Assembly (NCBI RefSeq): GCF_007859915.1
Contig: NZ_SJPM01000009.1
Location: 238,024 to 302,023 of the forward strand
Origin: Neorhodopirellula pilleata
GTDB taxonomy: Bacteria; Planctomycetota; Planctomycetia; Pirellulales; Pirellulaceae
Length of the DNA stretch: 64,000 bases
Reading direction: 5' to 3'
A program made the position numbers and the translations under genes. Shown one piece after another: positions 34,747 through 44,775 of this stretch (positions within the stretch are counted from its first letter, which is position 1; each line of letters opens with the position of its first letter). The notes under the pieces were generated by a model, which was not told the origin of the DNA, made no database searches, and was given only the letters and a program-made list of their open reading frames with translations.

Positions 34747-35785
34747 GATGCCCGCCCTCGTGCAGGAAATTGGTGGTTCGAACGGCGACCAAAATCATCG
34801 CGTCGCGTTTGACATCGTCGACCGGACCGCCGACACGCAAGTTCAATTCGCGGCACCGCTCGATCATTTCTTGGACGACCTGATCGATCGTGTATGCGTA
34901 CTCACCGGTCCATTTGGCGACGGTGCTTCGGAGTTCATTGCGAATCCGGGTCAAGAACGCGGCCGCAGTCGGATTGCGGCTGTGAGCAGGATCGGACGAA
35001 AACAATTTCTGCAAATCGTTGTCGTAGACGCTGGGGAGATCCAATCCGTAATGGCTGCGTTTGCGTTCGTAATGCGCGCGAAGTGTCCGGCGGATTTTGG
35101 AAATCGGATCGACCGTTGCGCGGGATTGCACCGGAGCTTTCTTGCCTTGCAGGGATTGCATCAGCTCGTCGACGGTTTCAAGTTTTTTCTTGGCGGGCCA
35201 ATTCCGATACCGGGTCCGCCAACGCGAGCCCGGCCGCAGCCAAACGGCAAACGTTTCGGCAAAATCTTCCAGGGGATGCGATTGAGCGTACCACATTTCA
35301 AGATGAAGCACGTAGTCGCGGCTGGACGGTTTGAGCTGATAGGATTCGGGGTAGGTTTGCGAGGGTTTGCCGAAGACGTCTCGAAAGACCGACTTGCGAC
35401 GAATTCGAAACGCCGTGTCGATCGCGTGCCCGGCCTCGTGACGTAAAATTTTCATGCACCATTCGTGGGTGCCGCCTTCGACGTCGAGCAATTGTTTTCG
35501 TTCCAATCGCATCAATCGCCGATGGGCCAAATAGAATGGGATCGCCACCCCGGGAACGTCATCCGGAGAAAACCAATCATCACTGAGCCAGAAGTGAGGA
35601 CGAAACGACAAGCCACGTTCGGCCAGTTCGTGATAAAGTTGATCGATGCGTTGTTCGAGATACGTACCCGCGATGGTCAGCTTGAGGTCGCAAATCCGCA
35701 TGTCGAGCAACTGATTGTCCGACATGGACAATAGCGGGTCGCTCGATCGTTCCGGTTCGGATCGGACTGGCTTGGGTTTGGCCAT
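34733..35785 (-). CDS. Putative zinc metallopeptidase (HExxH, gluzincin-like)
   Basis: 350 residues from the ATG at 35785 (MAKPKPVRSEPER). The zinc motif is RHEAGHAIDTAF, and about 55 residues later HPLEDFAETFAVWL offers the third ligand, as in gluzincins. No signal peptide is visible, so it is probably cytoplasmic. The C-terminal third is helical and charged. It matches what I know as putative zinc-binding metallopeptidases of planctomycetes, whose substrate is unknown. Coupled to an ATP-grasp ligase; the pairing of a peptide-bond former and a peptidase hints at a peptide-modification or peptide-turnover task. Divergent from the glycosyltransferase gene. Confidence 0.82.
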   Translation of the reverse strand: MAKPKPVRSEPERSSDPLLSMSDNQLLDMRICDLKLTIAGTYLEQRIDQLYHELAERGLSFRPHFWLSDDWFSPDDVPGVAIPFYLAHRRLMRLERKQLLDVEGGTHEWCMKILRHEAGHAIDTAFRIRRKSVFRDVFGKPSQTYPESYQLKPSSRDYVLHLEMWYAQSHPLEDFAETFAVWLRPGSRWRTRYRNWPAKKKLETVDELMQSLQGKKAPVQSRATVDPISKIRRTLRAHYERKRSHYGLDLPSVYDNDLQKLFSSDPAHSRNPTAAAFLTRIRNELRSTVAKWTGEYAYTIDQVVQEMIERCRELNLRVGGPVDDVKRDAMILVAVRTTNFLHEGGHRATL

Positions 35786-35889
35786 CGCGAAAAAATCAAC
35801 CTGATGTCGTGCGAATGTGTTCGGGCGAATGTGTTCTAGCAATTGTGTTCGGGTTTCGACCGACGCAGTCTATTCAACGAAAGCCGATC

Positions 35890-37206
35890 TTGAAACTCGT
35901 TTATCTCACCGCCGGTGCCGCAGGCATGTATTGCGGCAGTTGCATGCACGACAACGCACTCGCTCGAGCTCTCATTCGTCGCGGCCACGACGTGTTGTTG
36001 CAACCGATCTACACGCCGATTCGGACCGACGAGACGGATGTATCAACAACGTCAGTGATGTTCGGCGGGATTCACGTCTACTTGTTGCAGCGTGTGCCGT
36101 TGCTGCGTTATTTGCCACGGTCGTTGCGATCGTGGATGGATCGGCCGGGTTTGATTCGCTGGGCGACTCGCCGGGCGGTCAAGACCGACCCCGCTCAGTT
36201 GGGCAGTTTGACGCTCTCGATGCTACGGGGTCGCGACGGACGGCAAGCCGAAGAAGTCGAGCGAATGGCCGAGTGGTTGAGCCGAGACGTGCGGCCCGAC
36301 GCGATCGTTTTATCCAACCTGTTGATCGGCGGCGCGATCCCCGAGATCGCCCGGCGATTGCCAGACACTCGGATCATTGTGATCTTGCAAGGCGATGATA
36401 TTTTTTTGGATCACTTGCCCGATGAAGCGAGATCCGAAGCGATCGAATTGTGCGGCGAGCTTGCCAAACATGTCGACATGTTCATCACCAACAGTCGCTT
36501 CTATCAAAACAAAATGGGGGCGATGTTCGGCATCGACGAATCGAAGTTCGTGATTCACCCCCTATCGATCGACTTGACCGCATTTGAAGGCGATTCGACC
36601 GAGTCCTCATTATTGTCGCCGGCGATCGCCAAAGCGGACGGGGAGTTTCGGATCGGTTACATGGCCCGGATCGCCCCCGAAAAAGGGCTGCATTTGTTGG
36701 CCGAGGCGTTCGCCCATTTGGCAAAGGATCCGACTCACGATCGGATCACCTTGCACGCGGCCGGTTGGCTCGGTGAGCATAACGAGGCGTACTTGCGAGA
36801 TATTCAAGCGAGGATGCGAACGGCGGGTTTGGCGGATCGGTTTGTGTACCACGGCAGTCCCGACTTGGCGGAAAAGGTTCGCTTGATGCGGAGTTTTGAC
36901 GTGATGAGCGTTCCGTCCCCGTACGAGGATCCCAAGGGATTGTTCGTGCTCGAGTCGATCGCTGCCGGAGTGCCGGTTGTGCAGCCCGCCCACGGTGCTT
37001 TTCCCGAATTGATCGAGTCGACCGGCGGCGGGGAATGTTTTACACCGGAAGACCATCACGACCTCGCCAGTCGTTTGGTCTCGTTTTATCGAGACCCGAC
37101 CCGCCGGAAACGATCGATCGAATCGGCACGCGAGAGATTGAAATCCCATCACAGCATCGAAGTAGCCGCCAAACGAATGGAAGAGCTAATCGCCAGGGGC
37201 GAGTAG
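35890..37206 (+). CDS. Glycosyltransferase family 4 (GT-B fold)
   Basis: 438 residues from a TTG at 35890 (LKLVYLTAGAAGMYCGSCMH), chosen because the GT-B N-terminal strand starts there; other in-frame starts upstream would overlap the divergent peptidase. The C-terminal half has the GT4 pattern: FRIGYMARIAPEKGLHLLAE, the FVYHGSPDLAEKVRLM segment, and the donor-binding EDPKGLFVLESIAAGVPVVQP with its two Glu. These enzymes move a sugar from a nucleotide donor to lipid, glycan or small-molecule acceptors with retention. Acceptor unknown. The stop codon lies inside the first unit of a GAGTGGC heptamer array. Confidence 0.88.
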   Translation: MKLVYLTAGAAGMYCGSCMHDNALARALIRRGHDVLLQPIYTPIRTDETDVSTTSVMFGGIHVYLLQRVPLLRYLPRSLRSWMDRPGLIRWATRRAVKTDPAQLGSLTLSMLRGRDGRQAEEVERMAEWLSRDVRPDAIVLSNLLIGGAIPEIARRLPDTRIIVILQGDDIFLDHLPDEARSEAIELCGELAKHVDMFITNSRFYQNKMGAMFGIDESKFVIHPLSIDLTAFEGDSTESSLLSPAIAKADGEFRIGYMARIAPEKGLHLLAEAFAHLAKDPTHDRITLHAAGWLGEHNEAYLRDIQARMRTAGLADRFVYHGSPDLAEKVRLMRSFDVMSVPSPYEDPKGLFVLESIAAGVPVVQPAHGAFPELIESTGGGECFTPEDHHDLASRLVSFYRDPTRRKRSIESARERLKSHHSIEVAAKRMEELIARGE

Positions 37207-37392
37207 CGAGTGGCGAGTGGCGAGTGGCGAGATCGGTCGGATCCTAGACCGCCAATAGCCAATAGCCAACCGCAAATAGCCAATAGCCAATAGCCAATAG
37301 CCAACCGCAAATAGCCAATAGCCAACCGCCAATAGCTAAAAGCCATTAGCCAATAGCATGCCGGGTCTGCGCCGAAGCGGCTTCGACCCAGC
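37201..37392. repeat. GAGTGGC and CCAATAG heptamer arrays plus GCCGGGTC hairpin
   Basis: GAGTGGC-type heptamers (37201-37231) begin inside the glycosyltransferase stop codon. From about 37252 to 37352 a long array of CCAATAG and related CCAACCG/CAAATAG units fills the gap. A GCCGGGTC hairpin element (37358-37397) overlaps the last codons of the minus-strand gene at 37393. Confidence 0.88.
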
Positions 37393-37926
37393 CTACTGGG
37401 GCGGGGGTGGTAGTTCCAACTCGAGTTCGCCGACCGGGGCGGGGAGGGTCAGCGGGGCGTCCAATTGGATCGGTTCGGGGAGGATCGTATCGGCTTCGTT
37501 TTCGGTTCGATCGGGGCGGGGGCCGACGGCCAAGACTTCCCAGGGCTTCGGATAGAAATAATGCTGCTCGACTCGGCGAGGCGGGCAGTGCTTGCCGTTG
37601 ACGAAACCTTTGACGCCGTTGTCGTCATACAGGCCCAGCGATTCGGCGCGATGAAACGCCATCGCCTCTTGGCTCGACGGTGCGATCTTCGCCGCGATCT
37701 TGCCGCCGATGTACGACGGGCGATTGTATTGACGGCGATACGACTCCGGTAAACGGGTACCCAGTGGCGGGATCGGATCGATTCGAGGGGTTCCTTCAAA
37801 TGGCGTCCATGGCCAAGACGTGTGACTCAGCGGCCATGCCGCGTGAACCGTAGCGACACCCGGACACGTCACCAGGAACGAAAAAGCGAATGTGATCGCC
37901 GCAGTCAATTGAATCGAAACTCGCAC
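37393..37926 (-). CDS. Small secreted protein, function unknown
   Basis: 177 residues from the GTG at 37926: RVSIQLTAAITFAFSFLVTC leads a clean signal peptide ending near VHAAW. A Shine-Dalgarno sequence GGAGAGGA sits about seven bases upstream of this GTG, which decides it against an ATG further upstream. The mature part is Pro-rich with SYRRQYNRPSYIGGKIAAKI and EQHYFYPKPWEVLAVGPRP, and ends in a Pro-rich tail (ELELELPPPPQ). No family recognised. It ends inside a repeat element, so its last residues may derive from the repeat. Confidence 0.7.
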   Translation of the reverse strand: MRVSIQLTAAITFAFSFLVTCPGVATVHAAWPLSHTSWPWTPFEGTPRIDPIPPLGTRLPESYRRQYNRPSYIGGKIAAKIAPSSQEAMAFHRAESLGLYDDNGVKGFVNGKHCPPRRVEQHYFYPKPWEVLAVGPRPDRTENEADTILPEPIQLDAPLTLPAPVGELELELPPPPQ

Positions 37927-38083
37927 CGGTATTCCTCTCCGCAATAGAAGCCCTCGGACGAGACATGTCATCGACGTTTGGAGCGGTGGGACTGATGCGA
38001 ACGTCACCATCGGCGCGACACGAGCACACCGATCAACGCGTACGACCGATTAGGTAAACTTTGCCGTTGAGATTGAGGGCGAA

Positions 38084-39166
38084 TCAGGAATCCCGAGGTT
38101 CACCTTCCAAACGTAAACCCCGCTTGGCGGCTCGTTCTTGCCATCGTTTGCGGGCGAAGGATTGCATGTCGACTTCCGCGTCGGATTCGTCGACGATTTC
38201 CAGTCCGAGCAAAGTTTCGACGAGATCTTCGAGCGTGACCAATCCCACAACGCTGCCGTATTGGTCCGTCACCATTGCCAAATGAAATCTTCCCTCGAGC
38301 AGCATTTCGAGGAGCTGCGGTAACGGTGTGGCTGCTTGGACCGTTTTAATCGGACGGGCGAATTCTTTGAGTGTACGGGTGGACTCGTCACGAGCCTGAG
38401 CGATCAACAGATCGTTCTTAAGCACAAATCCGGTCAGTTCGTCGAGCTTGTCGTGATAGATCGGGATTCGGGAAACCGGCAAGCTATCTTGGGACGCGAA
38501 TACGTCGTCGATTTTGGTGGATTCCGGATAGGCGATGATCACGACACGCGGCGTCATGATGTCGCTCGCTTTTAAGTCGGGCATCTTCATCAACGCCCGA
38601 AACACCCGCGACTCGTGATCTTCAAGCACGCCTTGCTGGGCACCGATTTCGGCCATGGCGGTCAATTCGTCGCGAGTCAACGCATGATGACTTTTGCCGC
38701 CCGAGAGCCACTTCGTCAACAACTCACTGAGCCAAACGAGCGGATAGAGAACCAAGATCAAGTACTCGACACTCGCTCCCACCGACGGACCGAGACTTCG
38801 CCAATGTAACGCACCGAGTGTCTTGGGAATGATTTCACTGAAGACGAGAATCAACAACGTCATCAGAGCGCTCGCGATGCCCACCGCGTTTTCACCGAGG
38901 TATCCTTCGCCACCGTAGACCGCGGCCGCTTGAGCACCGACGCCGGCTGCCCCGATCGTGTGAGCGATCGTGTTGAGTGACAAGATCGCCGCTAACGGGC
39001 GATCGACATTGGCCTTGAGTCGACGCAGACGCTCGGCCGCTTTCGAGTTCTTGTCCTTTAGGGTCGCGATGAATGAAGGCGTGACCGACAACAAGACCGC
39101 CTCGGCGACGCTGCAATAGAACGAAAAACCGATGGCGACGACGAGGTACGTCAGAAGTAAGAACAT
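38084..39166 (-). CDS. CNNM transmembrane protein with CBS pair (CorC/HlyC-type)
   Basis: 360 residues from the ATG at 39166 (a TTG lies two codons upstream). The N-terminal CNNM/DUF21 domain has about four membrane segments with SVAEAVLLSVTPSFI and LSLNTIAHTIGAAGVGAQAA, then FSEIIPKTLGALHW. Two CBS domains follow (DIMTPRVVIIAYPESTKI and MVTDQYGSVVGLVTLEDLVE), the standard CNNM-CBS linkage. The C-terminal CorC/HlyC domain is absent, so it is a short form. These proteins are tied to magnesium or other divalent cation transport. Stands alone; the upstream gap carries a REPIN-like element. Confidence 0.9.
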   Translation of the reverse strand: MFLLLTYLVVAIGFSFYCSVAEAVLLSVTPSFIATLKDKNSKAAERLRRLKANVDRPLAAILSLNTIAHTIGAAGVGAQAAAVYGGEGYLGENAVGIASALMTLLILVFSEIIPKTLGALHWRSLGPSVGASVEYLILVLYPLVWLSELLTKWLSGGKSHHALTRDELTAMAEIGAQQGVLEDHESRVFRALMKMPDLKASDIMTPRVVIIAYPESTKIDDVFASQDSLPVSRIPIYHDKLDELTGFVLKNDLLIAQARDESTRTLKEFARPIKTVQAATPLPQLLEMLLEGRFHLAMVTDQYGSVVGLVTLEDLVETLLGLEIVDESDAEVDMQSFARKRWQERAAKRGLRLEGEPRDS

Positions 39167-39172
39167 ATTCAA

Positions 39173-39521
39173 AGCAACTAAGACGGATGATGGATCGTTG
39201 CCCGAGTCTAGCGGGCTGTTGATTTAATCGTAACCCGAAGCGTCAGCGAGGGATTCATCACCATTAAGTCCTTTGTATGTATCCCTCGCTCACGCTTCGG
39301 GTTTCGATGAGGACTAAATCAACAGCCCGCTAGCATGGATACGATGAGCGATCATCGAAGACGTCGGGTTGTCCCGACCGGACGTTTTCTGGCGTTGCTC
39401 AACTCGATCGCTTTGTTAGTCTGAACGTCCCCTTCGCCTCGCGACCGCTGCTGTCGCGACCCAGCACGATCATCCTCCTGTTGAGAGCACCGTCATCGAT
39501 CGCCCCTACCAAAGAATCCTG
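39173..39521. repeat. REPIN/MITE-like element with 19-base termini upstream of the atp operon
   Basis: The best-preserved copy of the inverted-repeat family lies at 39208-39333: perfect 19-base terminal arms beginning CTAGCGGGCTGTTGATTTA, and inner arms AACCCGAAGCGTCAGCGAGG and its near complement. The remaining 190 bases before the first atp gene should hold the operon promoter, but no consensus was recognised. Confidence 0.85.
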
Positions 39522-40112
39522 TTGATCGTCGCCGGCGTTTGGCTCCTCGGGACTTTGGGGCTGACGGCGTGGGCATGGTCGCTCGGTCCGCAGACGCTGC
39601 TCGGGCTCAGCGCGGACCAGGTGGGGACGATTTCGGTGGCAAGCGGGTTGGTCGCGTTGGTTTCGATCCTGCCCGGATGTCAGGTGGCGGTAGGCGAAAC
39701 GGACCTGCCCACGACAGCGAAGGCAGAACCCGACAAAACCACCGACGACGACACCGACGAGGTTTCCGACGATGTTTCCGACACAGCGGAGGGCTGCGGT
39801 CAATTGACGCAGTCGGCGTCCGTCGAGCGTTTGGGCAATGCGTTTTTGGTTGGAATGTTGATTCGCTTGGCTGGGACCGTTGCGTTGTTTTTGGCCAGCA
39901 GTTATTACTTGGACGCTGCTTTTCTGGAACGTGCGAACGAACTTCCAGCCGACCTTTCCGACGCACCCTCAATCGACCTGACTTCGAGCGGCGTGACCGC
40001 GACGCAGATCGCCGCCTGGGTACTCGGTTGGCATTTGGCGTTGTTGCTGACCGAGGTGGTCGCACTCGCCCGCGAGATACAACAAATCAACCTCAACGAT
40101 CCATCATGTTGA
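39522..40112 (+). CDS. AtpI-like membrane protein at the head of the ATP synthase operon
   Basis: 196 residues with four hydrophobic helices: VWLLGTLGLTAWAWSL, VGTISVASGLVALVSI, NAFLVGMLIRLAGTVALFLA and IAAWVLGWHLALLLTEVVAL. Between helices two and three is an acidic Asp/Glu loop (TTDDDTDEVSDDVSDTAEG). Position and topology match AtpI, the small protein encoded before atpB that helps c-ring assembly; sequence similarity is weak, so the call rests on context. The start is a TTG at 39522; no better start is visible close by. It overlaps atpB by seven bases. Confidence 0.68.
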   Translation: MIVAGVWLLGTLGLTAWAWSLGPQTLLGLSADQVGTISVASGLVALVSILPGCQVAVGETDLPTTAKAEPDKTTDDDTDEVSDDVSDTAEGCGQLTQSASVERLGNAFLVGMLIRLAGTVALFLASSYYLDAAFLERANELPADLSDAPSIDLTSSGVTATQIAAWVLGWHLALLLTEVVALAREIQQINLNDPSC

Positions 40113-41167
40113 CCACTTATTTGATGCGAGCCGGCCTGTTGGCGGCTCAAGACCCGACCGATCACGCGATCCCGCATGCGCTTCATCATTCGCCGCTTTT
40201 GAAGATTCCCACCGGCGGGACCGAGAGTGTTCCGGCGTTAGGGATTCGCGATGGGTACTACGAATTCTTCATCACCAATCACCTGATGATGTCCGCTTTT
40301 GCGGCGTTCTGCTTGATCGTCGTGGGCATTTTGTGCTCTCGAAAAATCAGCATCTACCACGGCGAAGGCCTTGGGCGGTATCAGACGCGTGGTCGAATTT
40401 CGCAGTTGTTCGAGACGATGTGCGCGTTCATCCGCGATGAAGTCGCCTATCCGAACTTGCGGGGGCTGACCGATAAGTACATCTATTACATCTGGACGGT
40501 GTTCTTTTTCATCCTGTTCGCGAACATTTTGGGGATTATCCCGTTCGGGTACATGTTGCAAATGCTTACCGGCGACACGCACTATTCGCATTGGGGCGGT
40601 AGTGCTACGGGCAACCTATCATTGACCGGTGTGCTAGCAGTCACTTCGCTATTCGCAATCGTCTTCATTGGGATTCGCGAAACCAGCGTCAAGGATTTCT
40701 TGAACCACTTCAATCCGATCGGCTGGGACGGCGGCATCGGAATGCTACCGATCGCGCTGTTGTTGTACGTGCTCGAAGTTCTGTCGCTCTTGATCAAGTG
40801 CTTCGTGCTCGCCATGCGACTTTTCGGCACGATGATGGCGGGGCACTTGGTGCTCGCCGCATTCGTCGGACTGATCTTTGCCGCACGTGCCGCAGGTGAC
40901 GGAACCGCCTTCGCGGTCAGTGTGCCGGTCGTGCTGGTCGGTGCCGCGTTGACGCTATTGGAACTGTTTGTCTGCTGCTTGCAGGCGTTCATTTTTACGT
41001 TCTTGACCGTTCTGTTCATCTCGTCGATGGCTGTCCACGAACATGACGAACACCTCGACGACGATCCCCATGCGATGGATGACGCCACTCAAATGGACCC
41101 GGACAAAATCTTTGATCCTGGTCGGATTAGCCCAGCGGTTGGTGCGAGCCATCCGGCGGGTGCCTGA
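40106..41167 (+). CDS. atpB: ATP synthase F0 subunit a
   Basis: 353 residues, longer than the usual 240-280. Subunit a forms the half-channels that carry ions past the c-ring. The essential Arg is in LAMRLFGTMMAGHLVLA, and the final helices (LVGAALTLLELFVCCLQAFI) carry the conserved Glu/Gln positions. The extra length lies in an N-terminal region rich in His (HAIPHALHHSP) and in a C-terminal tail with VHEHDEHLDDDPHAMDD, a His/Asp-rich stretch not usual for AtpB. The ATG at 40106 lies inside the end of the previous gene; no Shine-Dalgarno sequence is clear. Confidence 0.95.
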   Translation: MLTTYLMRAGLLAAQDPTDHAIPHALHHSPLLKIPTGGTESVPALGIRDGYYEFFITNHLMMSAFAAFCLIVVGILCSRKISIYHGEGLGRYQTRGRISQLFETMCAFIRDEVAYPNLRGLTDKYIYYIWTVFFFILFANILGIIPFGYMLQMLTGDTHYSHWGGSATGNLSLTGVLAVTSLFAIVFIGIRETSVKDFLNHFNPIGWDGGIGMLPIALLLYVLEVLSLLIKCFVLAMRLFGTMMAGHLVLAAFVGLIFAARAAGDGTAFAVSVPVVLVGAALTLLELFVCCLQAFIFTFLTVLFISSMAVHEHDEHLDDDPHAMDDATQMDPDKIFDPGRISPAVGASHPAGA

Positions 41168-41340
41168 GCAGTGCGGCAGTTTGTCGCCACTGACGCCAAG
41201 CCATGGAAAACTAGGCAAGAAAGCGCAATAACTTTGGCTTGACCCCATCGCGGACGAGATCGAATTTATCTAAGCTCTGCCCCTCACAAAACACACTCCC
41301 CTTTGTTTACCCGCTCAAATCACAACGGAGCTCTTTGAAG

Positions 41341-41595
41341 ATGTTGGAAATGACAATGTTGTTGGCCCAAGCCATTGCAAACGACTTTGGCCGCATGGGT
41401 CTAGGTATCGGTATCGGTCTGATCATCGTGGGTGCCGGATTGGGCATCGGACGGATCGGTGGCAGTGCCGTCGACGCGATGTCCCGCCAGCCTGAAGCTG
41501 GTGGACGCATCCAAACTGCGATGATCATCGCGGCCGCTCTGATCGAAGGTGCGACCGTCATCGCACTCGTGTTTATTCTCTTGTGCCGAGGCTAA
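41341..41595 (+). CDS. atpE: ATP synthase F0 subunit c
   Basis: An 84-residue hairpin of two membrane helices, the ring protein of F0. The polar loop is SRQPEAGGRIQ (conserved R-Q-P), and the ion-binding Glu lies in AAALIEGATVIALV. The residue after this Glu is Gly, and the Gln/Ser pair of sodium-binding c subunits is not seen, so protons are the likelier ion. The ATG at 41341 follows GGAGCTCTTTGAAG, a reasonable Shine-Dalgarno arrangement, which decides it against an upstream in-frame start. Confidence 0.96.
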   Translation: MLEMTMLLAQAIANDFGRMGLGIGIGLIIVGAGLGIGRIGGSAVDAMSRQPEAGGRIQTAMIIAAALIEGATVIALVFILLCRG

Positions 41596-41690
41596 CAACG
41601 CCTGTTTATTGGCGTCTTGTCGCCGGTGCATGCCGTGTGTCGTCTGGTGTTCTTTAGTTGTCCGCAAGATTCTTTCACCGAAGTTGATTG

Positions 41691-42416
41691 ATGAAACGTT
41701 TGCTCGCCCTGTGTTTGTCGTCCTGTTTGGTTGTTCCGGTCTTTGCGGCCGGACTGGCTGTCGTGGCGATGCCTTCCACCGCGATGGCTCAAGCCGAAGT
41801 GATCGAGGCAGACGCGTCGGATGTCGAGTTGCTCGACGAGGCCGATCATGATCATGATCATGATGGTGACCACGAGCATGGGGCCGCAGGTGACCACGAT
41901 GCTCATGCGGACGAAGCCAAGACACCGATCCTTTCGTTTGACTTCGGTTCAGCGTTTTGGAACTTGGTGATTTTCTTGGCCGTTTTGGCTGTCTTGTCTT
42001 TGTTCGTTTGGCCGAATGTCTTGCACGGACTACAGGCTCGCGAGGACAAGATTCGCGAAGACTTAGAGTCCGCCGAAAAGGCGAACCTGGACGCGCAGGC
42101 GATTTTGGCGGGTTACCAATCCAAGTTGGACGAAGCCGCCAAACAGGTGCAGCAAATGCTCGCCGATGCCCGCCGTGATGCCGAAGCGAACGGCCAAAAG
42201 ATCATCGAACAGTCCAAGATCGAAGCGGCCACCCAGCGAGAACGGGCAGTCGCGGACATCGAGAACGCCAAGAAAGTCGCGATGGCCGAACTTGCCAGCC
42301 AAACCTCGGAGATGGCAATGAAGGTCGCTCGCAGTGTCGTCGGCCGAGAATTGTCCGCCGACGATCATGCGGACTTAATTAAGCAGGCGATGGAGCGAAT
42401 GCCGAGCAAAAACTAG
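41691..42416 (+). CDS. atpF: ATP synthase F0 subunit b with signal-like, His-rich N-terminus
   Basis: 241 residues versus about 160 for a typical subunit b. The C-terminal two thirds is ordinary: one membrane helix (FWNLVIFLAVLAVLSLFVW), then a long charged coiled coil (LQAREDKIREDLESAEKANL onward) that forms the peripheral stalk. Ahead of it are about 85 extra residues: a signal-peptide-like segment ending near TAMAQAE, then a His/Asp-rich stretch with DHDHDHDGDHEHG. This should face the periplasmic side if cleaved and inserted normally. ATG at 41691, one codon after an in-frame TTG. Single b gene; no b' seen. Confidence 0.93.
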   Translation: MKRLLALCLSSCLVVPVFAAGLAVVAMPSTAMAQAEVIEADASDVELLDEADHDHDHDGDHEHGAAGDHDAHADEAKTPILSFDFGSAFWNLVIFLAVLAVLSLFVWPNVLHGLQAREDKIREDLESAEKANLDAQAILAGYQSKLDEAAKQVQQMLADARRDAEANGQKIIEQSKIEAATQRERAVADIENAKKVAMAELASQTSEMAMKVARSVVGRELSADDHADLIKQAMERMPSKN

Positions 42417-42536
42417 TCCGACAAGGCCAAGCATCTGTCTTGGATCCATGACTTCCGAATTTCAGCCGGTCCGATCCGTTTGCTGAGATCCAATCCATAA
42501 AACTTTTTTCGTCGCGTCCCCACCGAGAACTCTGAA

Positions 42537-43160
42537 GTGTCCGAAATTGCTGTCCAACCTACCGTGCTCGATGTCGGTGCCGAACAACTCGGCAAGATAT
42601 ACGCCCGAGCATTGTTGGGCGCGTCCGAAGCGGAAGGCTCGACCGACCAAGTCATCGATCAGCTTAACCAGCTTTGTGATCAGGGCCTCGCGGGCAGTCA
42701 GTCTTTGCGTCTCGCTTTTGCGAGTCCGCAGATCGACGCCGATGAAAAGTGCCGCGTTTTGGATCGGTTGCTCGACGACGCGCATCCAACGCTGGTTCGG
42801 TTTCTCAAAGTCATGGCCAAGCGTCACCGTCTCGGTTACGTCGTCGCCGTTCGAGATTCCGTCACGGCGCTGTACGACGAGATGACCGGACGGTTGCTCG
42901 CCGAAGTCCGCACCGCGGTTCCGTTGACCGACTCGCTTCGCAGCGAAGTCACCGATCAACTCGGCCAGCGTTTCGGCAAACAGGTTCGCTTACACGAAGT
43001 AGTCGATCCGGCACTGATCGGCGGTATGGTCGTTCGCGTTGGCGACACGGTGTTCGATTCGTCCGTAGCCAGCCGGCTGGACAAGATCGGTCGAGCTGCC
43101 TCGGCCGGCTTTGCCCATCATTTGATCGCAAACTCGACTCGATTCACCAGCGCGACCTGA
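42537..43160 (+). CDS. atpH: ATP synthase F1 subunit delta
   Basis: 207 residues from a GTG at 42537 (GTG TCC GAA). The delta subunit links the F1 head to the b stalk. The N-terminal helical domain starts GAEQLGKIYARALLGASEAE and the C-terminal part has EVRTAVPLTDSLRSEVTDQL and the family end VDPALIGGMVVRVGDTVFDSSVASRLDKI, broken here by the usual gaps. Order after atpF and before atpA is canonical. A 120-base gap before it holds no visible signal. Confidence 0.94.
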   Translation: MSEIAVQPTVLDVGAEQLGKIYARALLGASEAEGSTDQVIDQLNQLCDQGLAGSQSLRLAFASPQIDADEKCRVLDRLLDDAHPTLVRFLKVMAKRHRLGYVVAVRDSVTALYDEMTGRLLAEVRTAVPLTDSLRSEVTDQLGQRFGKQVRLHEVVDPALIGGMVVRVGDTVFDSSVASRLDKIGRAASAGFAHHLIANSTRFTSAT

Positions 43161-43235
43161 TCGCAAGGCGAATCGTTTCACCCCACCCACAAAATATTCA
43201 ATCACAACGTTTAAATTTAATAACGGTACGGTCCA

Positions 43236-44756
<1,521 letters not shown>

Positions 44757-44775
44757 TTCGAAAGGCGGAGAACCC

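Noticed and set aside
41341..41595. Sodium-coupled ATP synthase
   Set aside because: The ion-binding Glu is followed by Gly and the usual sodium-site Gln and Ser were not found, so proton coupling is the safer reading.
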